From: Zea mays
Lineage: Eukaryota > Streptophyta > Magnoliopsida > Poales > Poaceae
Assembly (NCBI RefSeq): GCF_902167145.1
Contig: NC_050097.1
Location: 114,423,982-114,487,981, forward strand
Direction of reading: 5' to 3'
DNA length: 64,000 nucleotides
Made by a program: the position numbers and the translations under genes. The notes beneath the pieces are model-generated. The model was given only the letters and a program-made list of their open reading frames with translations, was not told the origin of the DNA and did no database searches. Shown one piece after another: positions 10,833 through 23,108 of the stretch; the stretch's first letter is position 1, and every line of letters starts with the position of its first letter.

Positions 10833-11387
10833 ACCCAACAATGGCTAACTAGCTGGAGTTGTGTGGGATATGGGCACATTTGGGAAGACGAAGTATGCAT
10901 ATATATAGGCGAGATGAATGTGGCTTCTGGGGGAAGCTAGTGTCTTTCACTGCAAGCCAACCGTGTCTTCCTGCGTACGAATGTTCAGTGTCTGCTTGCA
11001 ACGTAAGCTAGGTTCAATTTTGACATCGCAATGTTTCAGAATAATCTTGACGACGCACAATTATGAAGTTTGTTATGGAAATCCTAATTAAAATGTAACT
11101 AACTTTTTGTTTGTATGTTCTGCATAATTTATAAAAACATTTATTTAAAAAATAATATACAACATGGCCAAATAGCCGGACGTGTGAAAAGGAAAAAGAA
11201 AATAGAAAATGAAGTTGGTTATGTTAGTTACGTGGAAATGTATATTTAATGTGTAGAGGGATATATAGGAGAATTTATAGGTGGGCGGTTGCGGGATGAG
11301 TGAATATAGGGGATGAAATCTTGCTGACGTGGCTGCATAGTAACATTTAGGGGGGAAATTTAGGGGACACCGCTGCGGACAGTCTAA

Positions 11388-11961
11388 AGAAATATTTTTT
11401 TGTCTTTTACAGTACACTCTAAAAGATTCTGCCCTCTATATTTTCTCAGTTTCCAGCAACGTACTTTAAATTCGATCCTCTAAAGTTACAGTAATAATAG
11501 ACTTCTTTTTCTCTATTTATTTAGTTTTTATTTGTTTTGTTTGCATTACACGCAAACAGAAAACAATCATGCGGAACATAGTATATTTAATTAATTTACA
11601 AATACTATTTTCCGATGTAAAACGTGACTAACATAATAAAAATTTAGGAATTTATTGAAATTACAAAAAAAATAGAAATTTATTTTGAAATTAAAAATAT
11701 ATCGTAGAGCTACACTTAACATCCTGTTCACGTAGTAGCATAATAGTATTTTTTTCTCTTCGTTCGATGCTTCTCTATTGACTTCCGCGTTGCCGTTGTT
11801 TGTCTTCCTTCGCACCACGCCACGGCAGCAAAGAGAGACAGAAGTGTGGATAGCGGATGTACAGGGATCCTCCACATTTGCCTGTTGCTGCAAGGGTCGC
11901 TATTTTACCGGACGTGTTACATACTCTTGCTGGAGGACTTGCATACACTCAAAAACACTAA
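11388..11961. other. AT-rich intergenic stretch, nothing supported
   Basis: It lies between the Harbinger right end and the first Tourist MITE. The sequence is AT-rich with short stray open frames. I see no gene, RNA or repeat that I can defend. Confidence 0.5.
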
Positions 11962-12140
11962 GGGGGTGTTTGGTTTTTAGGGACTAATGTTTAGTCTCTT
12001 CATTTTATTCCTTTTTAGTGTATAAATTGCTAAATATAGAAACTAAAATAAAGTTTTAGTTTCTATATTTGGCAATTTTAGAACTAAAATGGAATAAAAT
12101 CTAGGGACTAAACATTAGTCCCTAGAAACCAAACACCCCC
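11962..12140. mobile_element. Tourist-like MITE (PIF/Harbinger), TSD TAA
   Basis: The element is 179 bp with ends GGGGGTGTTTGGTTTTTAGG and, inverted, GGGGGTGTTTGGTTTCTAGG. It is flanked by TAA on both sides (11959-11961 and 12141-12143). The two arms stay complementary nearly to the centre (ACTAATGTTTAGTC, ATATAGAAACTAAA), so the whole element can fold as a long hairpin. This is a canonical Tourist structure. It sits about 1.1 kb 3' of the HCF101 stop codon. Confidence 0.95.
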
Positions 12141-12143
12141 TAA

Positions 12144-13226
12144 ATTTAGGGTACCGGACATTATACATATCGTTGCTAGAGACAGTCTAATAGCTCCATC
12201 TGCTCGTTCTCTTAGAAATGTGTCCACCTACCAATCTTAAAGCAATCGAATAACCACCTAGTTGCAGTTTACCCATTGTTCGAAATGAGTTGAAACTAAT
12301 TGTGGTATGTAAGTTATGAGCTCTGGTCAAGTTTGTTAGCATAAAATTGTCAATTTAAGATGTGAATAAGTGTTGCCAAAATATCTCATTGTATTCGTTA
12401 TGTGCCTTGAAATATTTGGTAGTGATTATTGAAATAAATGAGTTGGCCGATTTGAGACAACTTTGAAATATTTGGTGGGGATTATTGAAATAAATGAGTC
12501 AGCTTATTTAAGATAATTAAATATTTCATGATCCATAATAAATAAGAAAAAGTTAAATTAACTTCACATTACTAGTTGAGAAAACTTTGACCAATTTATA
12601 AGATGAATTCGAAGTTGAGAAAAGGAGATTGACGTATCACACGCGAGGTGTAATTCCAGCAAAGGGCAAATTCCTGAGACGCCTATAGTTCTTCAAACGC
12701 TTATCTGCTTTAGGTGAGGAACGGACAATCATGTTTTTGGGAGTGCCTTCGACAAAGTTGCTCGATCGACACTGCTATTCGATCTGCACTGTGTCAATTG
12801 AGACGGCTACATCAACTAGCAGTATGCTTGCTCCAGGGTATGATCCTCATGTGCAATGGTTATCAATAATACTTGTATTCACTATATTCATATGTAACAA
12901 ACATATTAGATCCACCCATGCACCTTCTGTTTGTCACTAGTTTTATATCAATTTTCTATATAACTGGGAAAAAAAACTATCTTTATAACAGTAACCGTTT
13001 TCTTTTATGGTTTGGTATTGTCAAGGCTAGCCTGTGGTTTAGTGAGAACGGGGGTCTGCACAATGGTTTAAGAGGAACGAAAGCTGCTGCCTTTTTTTAA
13101 AATTCAATGAGCATGGTTCTACAGTACTGTAAAATTCTTTCAAAATTTGTAGCAGAGCTATAAATTTTCTGGGAGCTAAAAGTCGGCCTTCTTGCCCCTT
13201 GCTAACTGAACATTCTTTCTGCTGTA
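12144..13226. other. intergenic region including HCF101 3' UTR
   Basis: The 3' UTR and polyadenylation region of the minus-strand gene must begin here, just below 13,227. No polyadenylation signal was called with confidence. The remainder is AT-rich with no supported gene. Confidence 0.4.
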
Positions 13227-16200
13227 TCATGACGAGGCCACTGCAGACGCTGCTGCTGGACTCGGAGCCTCCACCAACCGCTCCAGCATTTCCAATTGGT
13301 CATAAGGTGCTATCTGCAGAAGCACCAGGTACGAACGTATGCATTTTTCAGAAAGTGGATACCACAGGTTAAGTGAGTTCTACAGCTTTTTATCATATTT
13401 ACCTGACTAAATCCATCAGGCCAAGTTATAGAAACTGCATAGTTTCCCATCGGCCTAATCTCTTCTGGCTCGATGTCATCTGGTATGTCACTGTACTGAA
13501 CCTTCTGCTCCCCTGTCCATTCATCCTGCAGAAATTTAAGGAATCCGTAGTTATACACAAGGAGAAACAAAGCTATGCCAAATATGTTTACCATGCATGA
13601 CCTAAGTTTTTTTTAGAAAAATATATAAATGGCAACCGCACTGCCTATTCATTAAGTAGAAATAAAAAAAATATAGAAAGGACTACCGGTAGATCTTGTA
13701 CATTTATGATGGCGACCAACTATGATCAAGTAGAAATGAAACTTTCACAATTTAATGACATGAAGACACTTTTGACTTGCCATCCTTAAGAACTGATGTT
13801 AGAACCACATATATCCCACATACTGAATGCTGAAAAGCATATATACACACCACGCTTTGAGCGGATCGGTCATTCCGTCTAACTGTTGCTGGATGCAGCA
13901 AGAACTCTTCGTCTGAATCTGGCACTTTCACTCTGATTGCTTTAATGGATCTATCGTAGGACACCGCTGTAGAAACTGACAACAGAAAAATAACAATTTA
14001 TAAGAAAAGCGTCTCTTTTTCTGTATTATGTATGTGTATCCAGAACGTGTGTTGCACAACTTATTTGGTGCTTTCTTATTATTTTTTGTGTCCGTATATG
14101 AGGTCATCTTCCATGAACTACTTTCAGTCTATTTACCTTGTTGCCTGATTTTAGCACACTGTTGAACAACACATGCCCCAAGATTCTGAAATGTATTAGC
14201 CACATCCCCTTGCGGATCAGCCACAACCTCAGGAATTCCAGTATCTCCGGAAGCCGAAAGCTGCATAACTTACCAAACTGTGATTTTTGCTCTCTTATTT
14301 AGGGGCTTGTTCAGATCCCAATCGGATTACAGTAATCTGGATTGTAGATTTTAATCATTAGTCCATTTGAATCCCTAGATTATTCTATAGGGGTGGACCA
14401 CTGTTAATCGGAGTATTTGGATTGGATCCCTACATTATAGAGGTGGATCATTGTTAGTTGGAGTATAAATAATGAGTATAATAATCCGGTGGTTGGAATA
14501 CTTTAATCCATGCCATAATCTAGGATGTTTGTATCATATTCAGATTATTTTATCTAATTACTATAATCCAAGGAATCCAAACACCCCCTTAGTTCATGAT
14601 AAGTAGCTATTACTGAACTTACAGTTGGCCGTATTGGCAAATCAAAGAGGTGAGGTATTCCAAACTGCTGCACAACCTGAAACAGGAATTGCATCTTAAA
14701 AGCAATTCAACAGCTACTACACAAGAGAACTATGGTATGAGAAATAATTGAAATATTGATGTCTTGCCTGAGTTCCAGAACCTTGTCCAAATGGGTAATA
14801 ACGTTTTCCATCAGCATCAAAATAGCACATGTTCTCTACAACCGCAACACAAGGAACCTTGGCGACAGAAGAGGATACAGAAACTAGTCAATGTAAGGTT
14901 AGATTTATACGCTAGACTTGTATAATGCATCACATTGTGGACACACCTTCAGTTTAGAGAACATCCTTACTCCCTTGGCAACATCAATGAAAGCCAGCTT
15001 TTGAGGGGTGGTAACAATCACTGCTGCAGTCAATGGAGCCACCTGATATTTCAGACGTTATATTTCGCAATGCTTTGAAGGAGTATTTGATGTTACTACA
15101 TACGATTTGTACAGCACAGAGGCTGGTGGTAGCACCTGACAGAGTGTTAAGTGTATGTCGCCTGTTCCAGGAGGCATATCGATGACAAGGTAGTCAAGTT
15201 CACCCCTTTATGAACCAAAGGACGCTGTCAAATTCTCCAGTATACGGAAACTAATAACATTCTCAGAAATATAATTAGTGAATTGTCTGTCCTGTCTTAT
15301 TTATATTCACATGATTTCTTTTAGAGAACAGATGCCAATGCAAGTTTGCATACCAGTCAGTAGTGGTCAGCAGCTGATTGATGACTCCTGAAACCATTGG
15401 ACCCCGCATGATCGCCCTTCCTTGTCCAGCAAACCCGAAGGACACCATTTTGACGCCCAAATACTCGGTCGGAAGAATATATTTGCTTTCTGGGTTCTAA
15501 AGGTAAGTCTGTTTACCATTATTAGTGCAGGTACAAAATTTCATGCTAACATAGAGGTTCATAGGAGGTGTACCATCACTAGCAACCGGTTTTCAGGAGA
15601 AACCATAGTCGGTAAGCTTGGGCCAAAGACGTCAGCATCAAAGATTCCAACCCGAGCTCCCATCCCAGCTAGTGTGTACGCAAGATTTACAGCAACAGTT
15701 GATTTCCCTACCCCTCCCTGTGAAATGTGAACAAAACAAAACAAAACCGAATGTTTCTTTAGTGAAACGAATTATGAGATTTGTTGATATGCACGAAGTT
15801 ATGGATTTCTTGCATGCCTTGCAGCTTGAAACTGCTATGATGTTGGAGATCTTCTGTAGCCCTTCTGGAAGCTCCCCTCCATATACCGGCTGTGCAGGTT
15901 GCGCAGACATTGTGACGTCTACCTTCTTGACCCATGGAAGTGCTGCGACGACCTCGTTCGCCTTCTGTTCGAACTGCATGGCTCAAGCCAGTAAAGGTTT
16001 ACAAGTAAAATATTCCCATCCAACAATCTGCCGTCCGCGGACAATTAGGATAACATGAAGTTAAGATATGTTTCAGCCTTATTCTTTTACTTTAACAGCC
16101 CAAAAGGACAATTAGCCAATAGTTCTTCAGAAACCAGATGCACTTGCCTCGTCTTTGATTGGGCAAGCGGGAGTCGTCAGCTCCAGACGAAATGAGACCT

Positions 16201-16882
16201 GAAACATCAACCATAATCACTCCACCAATTCCAGTTCATGTGCAGCTCACGCAGTAATCACTAGATCAGATTCCTGTAATTTGACGAAGGGTCTCCATTT
16301 ACCTCTTCCAAGGCCTCACTGACCTCCAAATCCTTGATAAACCCACAGGACACGATGTCCGTGCCGAAATCAGGATCGATGATTTGGGAGAGCGCTATGA
16401 GCACGTCCTTCTTGGCATCATCCACGGAGGCCACGGTGGCGCTAGCTGCTGAATTAAACCGAACGGTAATACTCCACGGAGTATATTTTTAAGGACTGGT
16501 TCTGAGTTTCCCGTGCTAAAAGCCTGAAACTAGAACAGCAACACGCGGTGCGAGTGCGGGAGAGTTTCTGAAGAAGTCGGAGCATACCACCGGACGACGC
16601 AGACCTTGTCACGCGTCGACGGCGCCGGCAGGCACGGTGCGGCGAGGGGAACCAGCCGTGCGACGCCGCGGCAAGAGCAGCAGCGTTTGCTGAGAGAGGG
16701 AGAGAGTGCGTGCAGGAACCAAAGCGCGGAGTTAATCAGTACGCTGCACTTGAACAAGGAAGAGATACGACGCGGAGAGGGAGATGCACTTCACCTCTCG
16801 GGGCTGGTGGCGGCGCTGTGCGGAGGAGCTGGGGAGCGGGCGGCACGAGGAAGGAGGCGGGCGCGGGACGGAGGGTCTGCAT
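13227..16882 (-). CDS. HCF101: chloroplast [4Fe-4S] cluster carrier HCF101 (Mrp/NBP35 P-loop family)
   Basis: It carries [4Fe-4S] clusters in the chloroplast stroma and is needed for photosystem I. Fifteen coding exons: 16795-16882, 16591-16689, 16303-16448, 16148-16198, 15818-15973, 15574-15717, 15354-15496, 15136-15205, 14947-15042, 14768-14857, 14623-14676, 14137-14260, 13851-13975, 13403-13525, 13227-13313. All phases agree and give 531 residues, matching the family's usual size. Domains: Arg/Ser/Ala-rich transit peptide (1-60), MIP18/DUF59 (about 70-160, with TPACP Cys123), P-loop GGVGKST (181-187), Walker [13 protein letters not shown] (281-292), ENMC Cys342, and C-terminal DUF971 (about 425-515) ending in [15 protein letters not shown]. 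Donors after exons 4, 5 and 10 read GC instead of GT. A Tourist MITE lies in intron 11. The frame is intact with no stop, so I judge the gene functional. Confidence 0.95.
14302..14588. mobile_element. Tourist-like MITE in HCF101 intron 11, TSD TTA
   Basis: The element is 287 bp with ends GGGGCTTGTTCAGATCC and, inverted, GGGGGTGTTTGGATTCC. It is flanked by TTA at 14299-14301 and 14589-14591. Inner segments also pair imperfectly (GGATTACAGTAATC against GGATTATAGTAATT). It differs in sequence from the MITE at 11,962 but shares the end type, so it is a different Tourist-like family. It lies inside the 362-bp intron between exons 11 and 12 and leaves both splice sites untouched. Confidence 0.92.
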
Positions 16883-17141
16883 CGCCGACCGGACAAAGAC
16901 TGCCCGCCCTCGCCTCGGTCGCGTCCCGTGGCCGACACAAGCTGATGAGGTGAGACCGCTGTGGCGGCGAGCAGCGAGGTGCGACGGCGTCGTTGTCGAG
17001 GTGGAGGAGGATTGCGAAGCAGGGCGGCAGGAGGCAGGAGCTCACCCCCGCCCACAAAATGGAAGGATAACACACGTGGGGATAAGGATTTGGATTGGCG
17101 TCCTCTTCCTCTCCGCCTGCACGCGCCACGAAAACGCCGAG

Positions 17142-17149
17142 ATTTAAAG
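17142..17149 (-). promoter_or_regulatory. TATA-like element upstream of HCF101
   Basis: The minus strand reads GCTTTAAATC about 260 bp upstream of the HCF101 ATG. A GC-rich leader follows, so a start site near 17,110 is plausible. The assignment rests on position and a weak match only. Confidence 0.3.
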
Positions 17150-17327
17150 CAGCGGGAAAAGAAAAAAAAAGGAAATTTTGTTGGATCAAATCAGTTCCTC
17201 CCTGTCACAGAGGACACGGGCATACGCACCTGAAGGACCAAACATTAGCTAGTGTGTGAGTTAAAAACTTGTAATCATGATTATAATTTATAACTCGTAA
17301 CAGCGCAAAGTATCAAATATATGCTTA

Positions 17328-17660
17328 GAGCATCTCCAACCGTAACTTAAATTAGTATCCTATCTTAAAACCATATGGGTTAATTCATTAAAAAAACAGC
17401 CCAACAATACACTATTTTTTTTAAAAATCAAAAAAATAGGAAACGCCATAAAATGATCAAAATATACTACACTCCAAATTAGTGCCATATCCTTGCTTTC
17501 TACACCATTCTCAACATTTTATGTCCTAATAATATAATTTACTTCATATATTACATGATTTAGGGCTTAACTGTTGTAGCTCAATTTGTCTTGCATACTT
17601 TAAATGATATGGTATTTTAATTTTTGGATACCATTTTGAGACACCTTGTTGGACATGCTC
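17328..17660. mobile_element. MITE-like element with GAGCAT(C/G)TCCAAC ends
   Basis: It starts GAGCATCTCCAAC and ends GTTGGACATGCTC, giving a 13-bp inverted repeat with one mismatch. The interior (333 bp in all) is AT-rich and noncoding. I could not find a convincing target duplication (TTA on the left, AAA on the right), so superfamily is unassigned. Confidence 0.5.
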
Positions 17661-18106
17661 AAAAGGTAATCATATGAGAATGTGAATGGATCTTGTAGGC
17701 AAAAATTTGTTAGCAAAAGTCTATTTATGCGAAGAGTTGACATATCTGAGAGGATCATCTTAGTTGTCGTCTTTCTCTTTAAGGTTGTGGGTGTTTAAGA
17801 CATTATTGTGGTCTTTAGTCTCGCTCGCATGCATGGTGCTAGGATATTAGCGTCATGGTGTTTCATCCTCGCATGCGTGGAGATACTGCTCGCATGTTAT
17901 GGTATTGATCAGCAACAAACTTGAGGAGCATGTGTGAATATGTTGCGTTGTACATATATAAGGACGTTAGACTACTTTCACTATATCAACACACTCTTCT
18001 TTTGTCGTTTTATCTCACACAATTGTCAATATGATTGAGAGTGAAAATAAAGGTCTTTGTAATGTCATAGAATGGGCTTGATGTCCTTTTTGGTACAACT
18101 AATTTC
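17661..18106. other. intergenic / unidentified repeat, no gene
   Basis: No coding region is supported. A TATA-like ATATATAAGGACG near 17,956 and the general style suggest old LTR sequence, but no ends were found. Confidence 0.3.
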
Positions 18107-18493
18107 TGAAAGCTCTCTTGTGGTTTTTGGTGGTTTGGATGACAACCCAATTAAAGGACTAACATGTGTGCTAAGTGTTGAATAGGTGCTTAATGCAAAG
18201 CTTACAGGGTTCAACACAAGTGAACAAGTGTGATGATCCAAAGACTGGAATATCTATAGATAATGGACATCACAAGTAAGATGGACATTGTTTAAGTGAG
18301 ACTCGGTGTGCGTAACTCGAAGACAACTAATCAAGCCAAGGATGGAGGCAAGAAGAGCTTCGAGGTATCGAGTGCACGGGAGAAGGTCAAAGAGGCCGAG
18401 GAACCCAAAGCCAGAGGTGAAGAAGAAGACTTACAAAGTCAAGGTTGATCGAGTTAAGAAGAGTTATGGTGCATCAAGGATCACTACATAAGG
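18107..18493 (+). repeat. left part of an older LTR remnant (outermost layer of the nest)
   Basis: It begins TGAAAGCTCTCTTGTGG and contains TTTTGGTGGTTTGGATGACA and GGACTAACATGTGTGC. These resemble the start of the LTR at 47,424 (TGAAAGGG ... TTTTGGTGGTTGAATG ... AGACTAACTAG). It is interrupted by the family B solo LTR, whose TAAGG duplication is at 18489-18493, and resumes at 46,457. Confidence 0.5.
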
Positions 18494-18851
18494 TGTGACA
18501 CCCTGAATTTGGTGGTATAAAATTTCTTTCCTAATATCCACCAAATTCATGTGTTACCCTCTTCCTTACCTGCTTCTCTTCTCTTTTTTTCTAAATAATG
18601 GAGAGTTAATTTATTATATATGTATATAAGTTTTTAGCCTAGTATAATAAAACCCTAGGGGTGCTTTGATTGTCACATCATACTAGAGCATGCTTTCATT
18701 TTGTTGGATGAGTGAGTTTGTGAGGCATGCATTTAATAAGGAATTTAATTTGAAATAGTAGGAAAATAGAAAAGGGAAGAAAAATAAAATGAAGAAAAAC
18801 AAAAGTAAAAGCCTCCCTAGCCCATCCTGCGGCCCAGCTTGATTTCTTCTC

Positions 18852-21800
18852 TGTAATACCCAATTTGTAATTAATATGAAGAGATTAGATCTCATTCCAT
18901 GCTTTTACCCCATACTCATTATCACATGGTAACCACCATATATAAAGGGAACAAATGACTAAGGATACCCAAAATAAACTATGCATCATGCTGGAGTTTT
19001 GTTTGTTTGCTCATTTGATAATAATAATAACAATAGTGTTAATAAAAATATAGTGAAGATTTGAGGATTTGGAATGAACCCCAAATTAAAATTTAGAAAG
19101 ATTTGGAAAATAGAAAGAAAAGGAAAATAGTATAAAAATATAAAGAAAAAATATATATAAATAAATATATTTATCTAGACTAGTACTCTTATTTGCGCAT
19201 ATAATATGTGTGAAGCCTGCAGACCAAGTTTGAACTCAAATATTAAATTTGAAATTGAGGAGGAAATTCAAAACAAAATAAAAAAATAAAAGGAAGCCTA
19301 CCGGATCGTTCTGGGCCAAAACCGAGTTCGCGGCCCAGGACACCTTTTCCTCAGCCGGCCCAACCCGTCTCCCTGCCGGCCCACTCGGTGCCCTGCGCCC
19401 GTGCCTTGTGGCCACTAACGGGTGGACCCCGCACTGTTAGCCGTCATCCCCAAACGGAACTCCGCAACAAACTCCACGATCGTGAGGCGTCCTGGCCAAT
19501 GCGACCGTGCTCCCTCCCCTCCGATCCGTGCATTACTCCACTATAAGGACTAGGTCTGGCATGACCTTGGCTAGCTAATACGCCAGACACCAGGGTCTTC
19601 AGTGAGGTTGGCCGCCGCGTGAGGGAGCGATCCACCGTGACGAATTGACGCCGCATCCATGCTCCGCTCTGCCTCCCTCGCCGGTAATCCCCCTCCTAGT
19701 TGCGGTATCTATTGGGGTTGGTAGAAGTTCATACCGTGCCTGAATTAGATTCTTGGAGCCTTGGGAATTGTTCGCCGGTGTTGGATTTTTCCGTGGAATC
19801 GCCCCTTCACGTGGCCGGGATCCCCATTGCGTGTCGCGGCGAGCGAATTCCTCCATGGCGCTCCTAATCGTATCCGCATCGTTTTGCGCTAACTAGGGCA
19901 ATGGTTTGTCACTGGGAAAATGTGGAATGCGGGTCTCCGGCGTGGCGCGCCGCCATGGGTGGGCAACGCCGCCGTGCTGGTTCAGCTGAAGGATGACGAC
20001 AGCTGGTGGTCGTAGATTAGCCTGTGTGCGGTTGAGATTAGATCCTAGCTACCGGTTTGTCTAAGTCGATCTGCGGCGTTTGTTTCGGATCTGGCGAGCG
20101 TGATTCGATCTGGTTATTTTAAATCCGAATCACCCATCAGGGATCCGAGGGCCAGGGTTTCTTGGTGGATCCATCTAATCTACACCGTCGATTCATCATC
20201 CTGCGGTACAGATCCCATAATACCCTTTCGCCGAGCCAGCTTTGCTAAAGAGCCCCTCTAAAATTCTGAAAACAACCCGCCGTCCCTCAATACTGTGTTC
20301 TGAGTCTAGGGTTTAATTGCGCCGTAGCCCCTGCACTCCCCAGAAATTGATGTGCAATCCAAAAACTTGTAAATTGGTTAAATAATTGTGGAAATAGATT
20401 TTTAATACAAAAATAATTGCTAGAACTTGTATAAATCATAGAAAATTCATATGAACTCTAAATTGACCCATTCTAATTTCTATAATTTTGTAATATTATT
20501 GTTTATCGTTTAGTACCACTGTTTTGACATGAATGTTACAATAAAATTTATAACCTATTTAATCTTGTACAAAACACATAAAACCTTCAGAAAATCCATA
20601 ACTTAAAATCTATAACTCCAAAATTAATGATTCCTGCTCCTAGGATCTTATTTTAATGTGTAGTTTATTATTAAGTATTTTTTTACATGTTTGGTGTGAT
20701 GTTAATTTTCTCTATATATTGTGCTTGTTTGTATTGTGGCGAGTAGAATAGCCAGTGGCCGAGGATCCCGGGGCTCAGGAGATAGAAGTTGCTGAGCAGG
20801 AGCTCATTGAAGGCAAGTTGTGCCCTTGATCACCTTCATTTACCCAATAATGTTCTTTATAATCATTTATTCATGCATAGGCTTAATCTTGATGGGACCC
20901 AATAGGTCACCCTAGTCTGTTTATCCTTTTTACCTTGTTTACCCCTGAATCATTTGGGTAGTTTGCTATTGCTTTATTGGTTTTGGGTTAATATTTCATT
21001 ATATTCATGTTCCAATTATTCTATTATTTTATTTATGTTCATGTCAAGATCATTATCTTTAATTGGAACATGGAGCTTAACTTGAGAAACACGTGCCACC
21101 ACAAGGGTGGAATGGGAGCAAATCTAGTGGAACACTACCTTAGCCGAAAGGGGCAAGGGCAGTAGGGGAGTTGCATGCAGGGAGGTTTCTCGGGTTGATT
21201 TTGCTGCGATGGTGGTCAGACGGGGGATTCTTGCAAGTGCTCTTCCCATAAACTGTAGCGGGTTTTCAGAAGCTAGTGGAACTTTGTAAAGGCCTCGTTG
21301 TGGATCCCTAGCCATTCACCTCGGTAGTGTCTAAGGGCCTTGCAAACCCTAGCGACATGGGATACACGACTTGTGGGTACAGGGTACAACCTCTGCAGAG
21401 TGTAAAACTGGTATACTAGCCGAGATTATGGTCAAGAGCAGCTCAGGACTCTCGCATGATTAAACTATGAAACTAAATTCAATTTGTCATATGCATTGCA
21501 TGGGATTATTTATTAATTTTGTTCTATTATTTATTATGGTTTGGTATTTACTTACATTTAGTAATTACTAATAAAATTTGACCAACTTATTAAAAGCAAT
21601 GCTCAGCTTTAACCTCTATTGTTGATCAGCCTTACACATCACATGAACTCCCACCTTTGGTGAGTTCATGCCACATTATTCCCCACAACTTGTTGAACGA
21701 TGAACATGTGTGAGCTCACCCTTGCTGTCTCACACCCCCCAAAGGAGAAGAACAGGTAATTCAAGAGGAGCCACACAACGAGGAGTTTGATCTGATCTAG

Positions 21801-22008
21801 GTGGCGTCTCCCAGTTGACTTTATGGCGCCAAGGATGGACCTTATTTCGTTTTATATTTATCTTTTATTTTGTAAGACTTTCGCAATGTAATAAGTACTC
21901 TGATGTTTTGTGATATTTATATCTATACACTCTGTTATTATTTATGTTGTCTTCTTTGGCGCATGTATGAGATGCACCCGACTTTGTTCCTTAAAACCGG
22001 GTGTGACA
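18852..22008 (+). repeat. 5' LTR of family A (3157 bp)
   Basis: It starts TGTAATACCCAATTTG and ends CGGGTGTGACA. A TATA-like CTATAAGGA near 19,542 fits a promoter. Compared with the 3' LTR it lacks about 25 bp near 21,117 (GGAATGGGA-GCAAAT against GGAATGGGACGCCCTTGG). Confidence 0.93.
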
Positions 22009-22012
22009 GAAG

Positions 22013-22024
22013 TGGTATCAGAGG
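22013..22024 (+). other. primer binding site of family A (tRNA-Met)
   Basis: TGGTATCAGAGG lies 4 bp after the 5' LTR. It is complementary to the 3' end of initiator tRNA-Met, the usual primer of plant gypsy elements. Confidence 0.92.
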
Positions 22025-22483
22025 AAATGTTGACTGTAGGACGAAACCTAGATAGAAATGGACAAAACCTTTACCTACTTACCTTACTCTGATTCATTCT
22101 ATACTTATCTTGATCTTGTCTCACCTTTTGTTGTCATACTCTGATTACTCTTATCTTTTCTACTCTAAGACAAGATGGATTTCACACCTTGGAATCCTAC
22201 ATTTATGACCTTTTTAAGAGATAGGAGACCTAAGACAAAAAATTAAACTATTTTCTCTATTTAAAAATGTTGGTTGATTGTTCTGATGATAAATGCCTGA
22301 TTTTCTTCTTTGATTGATTGAGATATTATAAATGGACATCTTAGCATGTACCACCATAAGGTAATGAATTGGCTTTAGTAGGTAAAACACTAATCTACTT
22401 AGCTAATAAATCCCCCAAAGTAACATGATTTGTAATTACTTGCCTTGTCTACAATTCTTTCTTACCATATGTTTCTAACTCAG

Positions 22484-23108
22484 ATGGTCAATACCAGGAA
22501 GGGTGGTGGAATTGATCTACCTCCCAATCGACACACCCGAATGATATTTAGATAACCACAACAACAACAAGCTGAGATGGATCCTTTGAATCCTCCACCA
22601 ATCGGAGTTGATCCCTTAGTTGCAGCCCAGATGCGGATAATGCAACAGATGGCTGACACCATGGTGGATATGCACGCACAGATGCAACAAGAACGTCAGG
22701 AGATGCGCCAAGAGCGAGAGGAGATGTGCTAGGAGCGAAGGGCGCAACAGCAGCAAGCACCACTGCCACCACCACCACCACCAATTCCACCCCAGGACAA
22801 GCACCGGGAGGTCATGAGCCACAAGCTACCGACATTTGCTAACTCTCCTGATCCACTGGACGATGATGATTGGCTGAAGTCTATAGAGAAGATGTTGAAT
22901 ATTGCTCAGTGCTCTGACCGGGAGAAGGTTCTCTAAGCTTCTGGTCGTTTGACTGGTCTTGCTGCTGATTGGTGGGATTCATACACTGCTGCCCACGATG
23001 CTGCTGATACTATCACATGGGCAGAATTTTCTACTCAGTTCAGAAACTACCATATTCCCGCTAGACTAATGAAGATTAAGAAGAAAGAATTTCTATCGCT
23101 GAAGCAGG
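22484..23108 (+). pseudogene. family A gag, N-terminal part (interrupted by family C)
   Basis: ATG at 22484 opens MVNTRKGG, the usual start of Tekay-type gag. A Gln/Arg-rich helix (MQQERQEMRQEREEM), a poly-Pro stretch and the capsid retroelement gag motif follow (DWLKSIEKMLNI, LAADWWDSYTAAH). In-frame stops are at 22552-22554, 22729-22731 and 22935-22937. The family C element cuts the frame immediately after codons for SLKQ, and the protein resumes at 31,781. Confidence 0.88.

Larger units (their letters stand above)
5241..11384. mobile_element. Pong-like PIF/Harbinger DNA transposon
   Basis: The element carries the two diagnostic Pong-type genes in convergent orientation: a Myb/SANT-like ORF1 on plus and a DDE transposase on minus. 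The right end (11,345-11,384) reads, on the minus strand, GACTGTCCGCAGCGGTGTCC followed by CCTAAATTTCCCCCC. The left end is less certain: GTCTGCAGCGGTCTCCGC at 5241 followed by C-rich sequence and CCCCTAACACTG aligns to it with several differences. A 3-bp target duplication was not resolved (TAA follows the right end). The 5' region looks like a transcribed leader: a splice donor TTTAG|GTATGA at 5767 and an acceptor TTTGCAG at 6850 are visible. Confidence 0.75.

Noticed and set aside
16465..16485. short palindrome TACTCCGTGGAGTA in HCF101 intron 2
   Set aside because: Too short and isolated; no transposon ends or target duplication around it.
16530..17233. multiple 75-145 codon ORFs on both strands around the HCF101 5' end
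   Set aside because: Overlapping GC-rich frames at the first exons and promoter. Only the spliced HCF101 reading makes biological sense.
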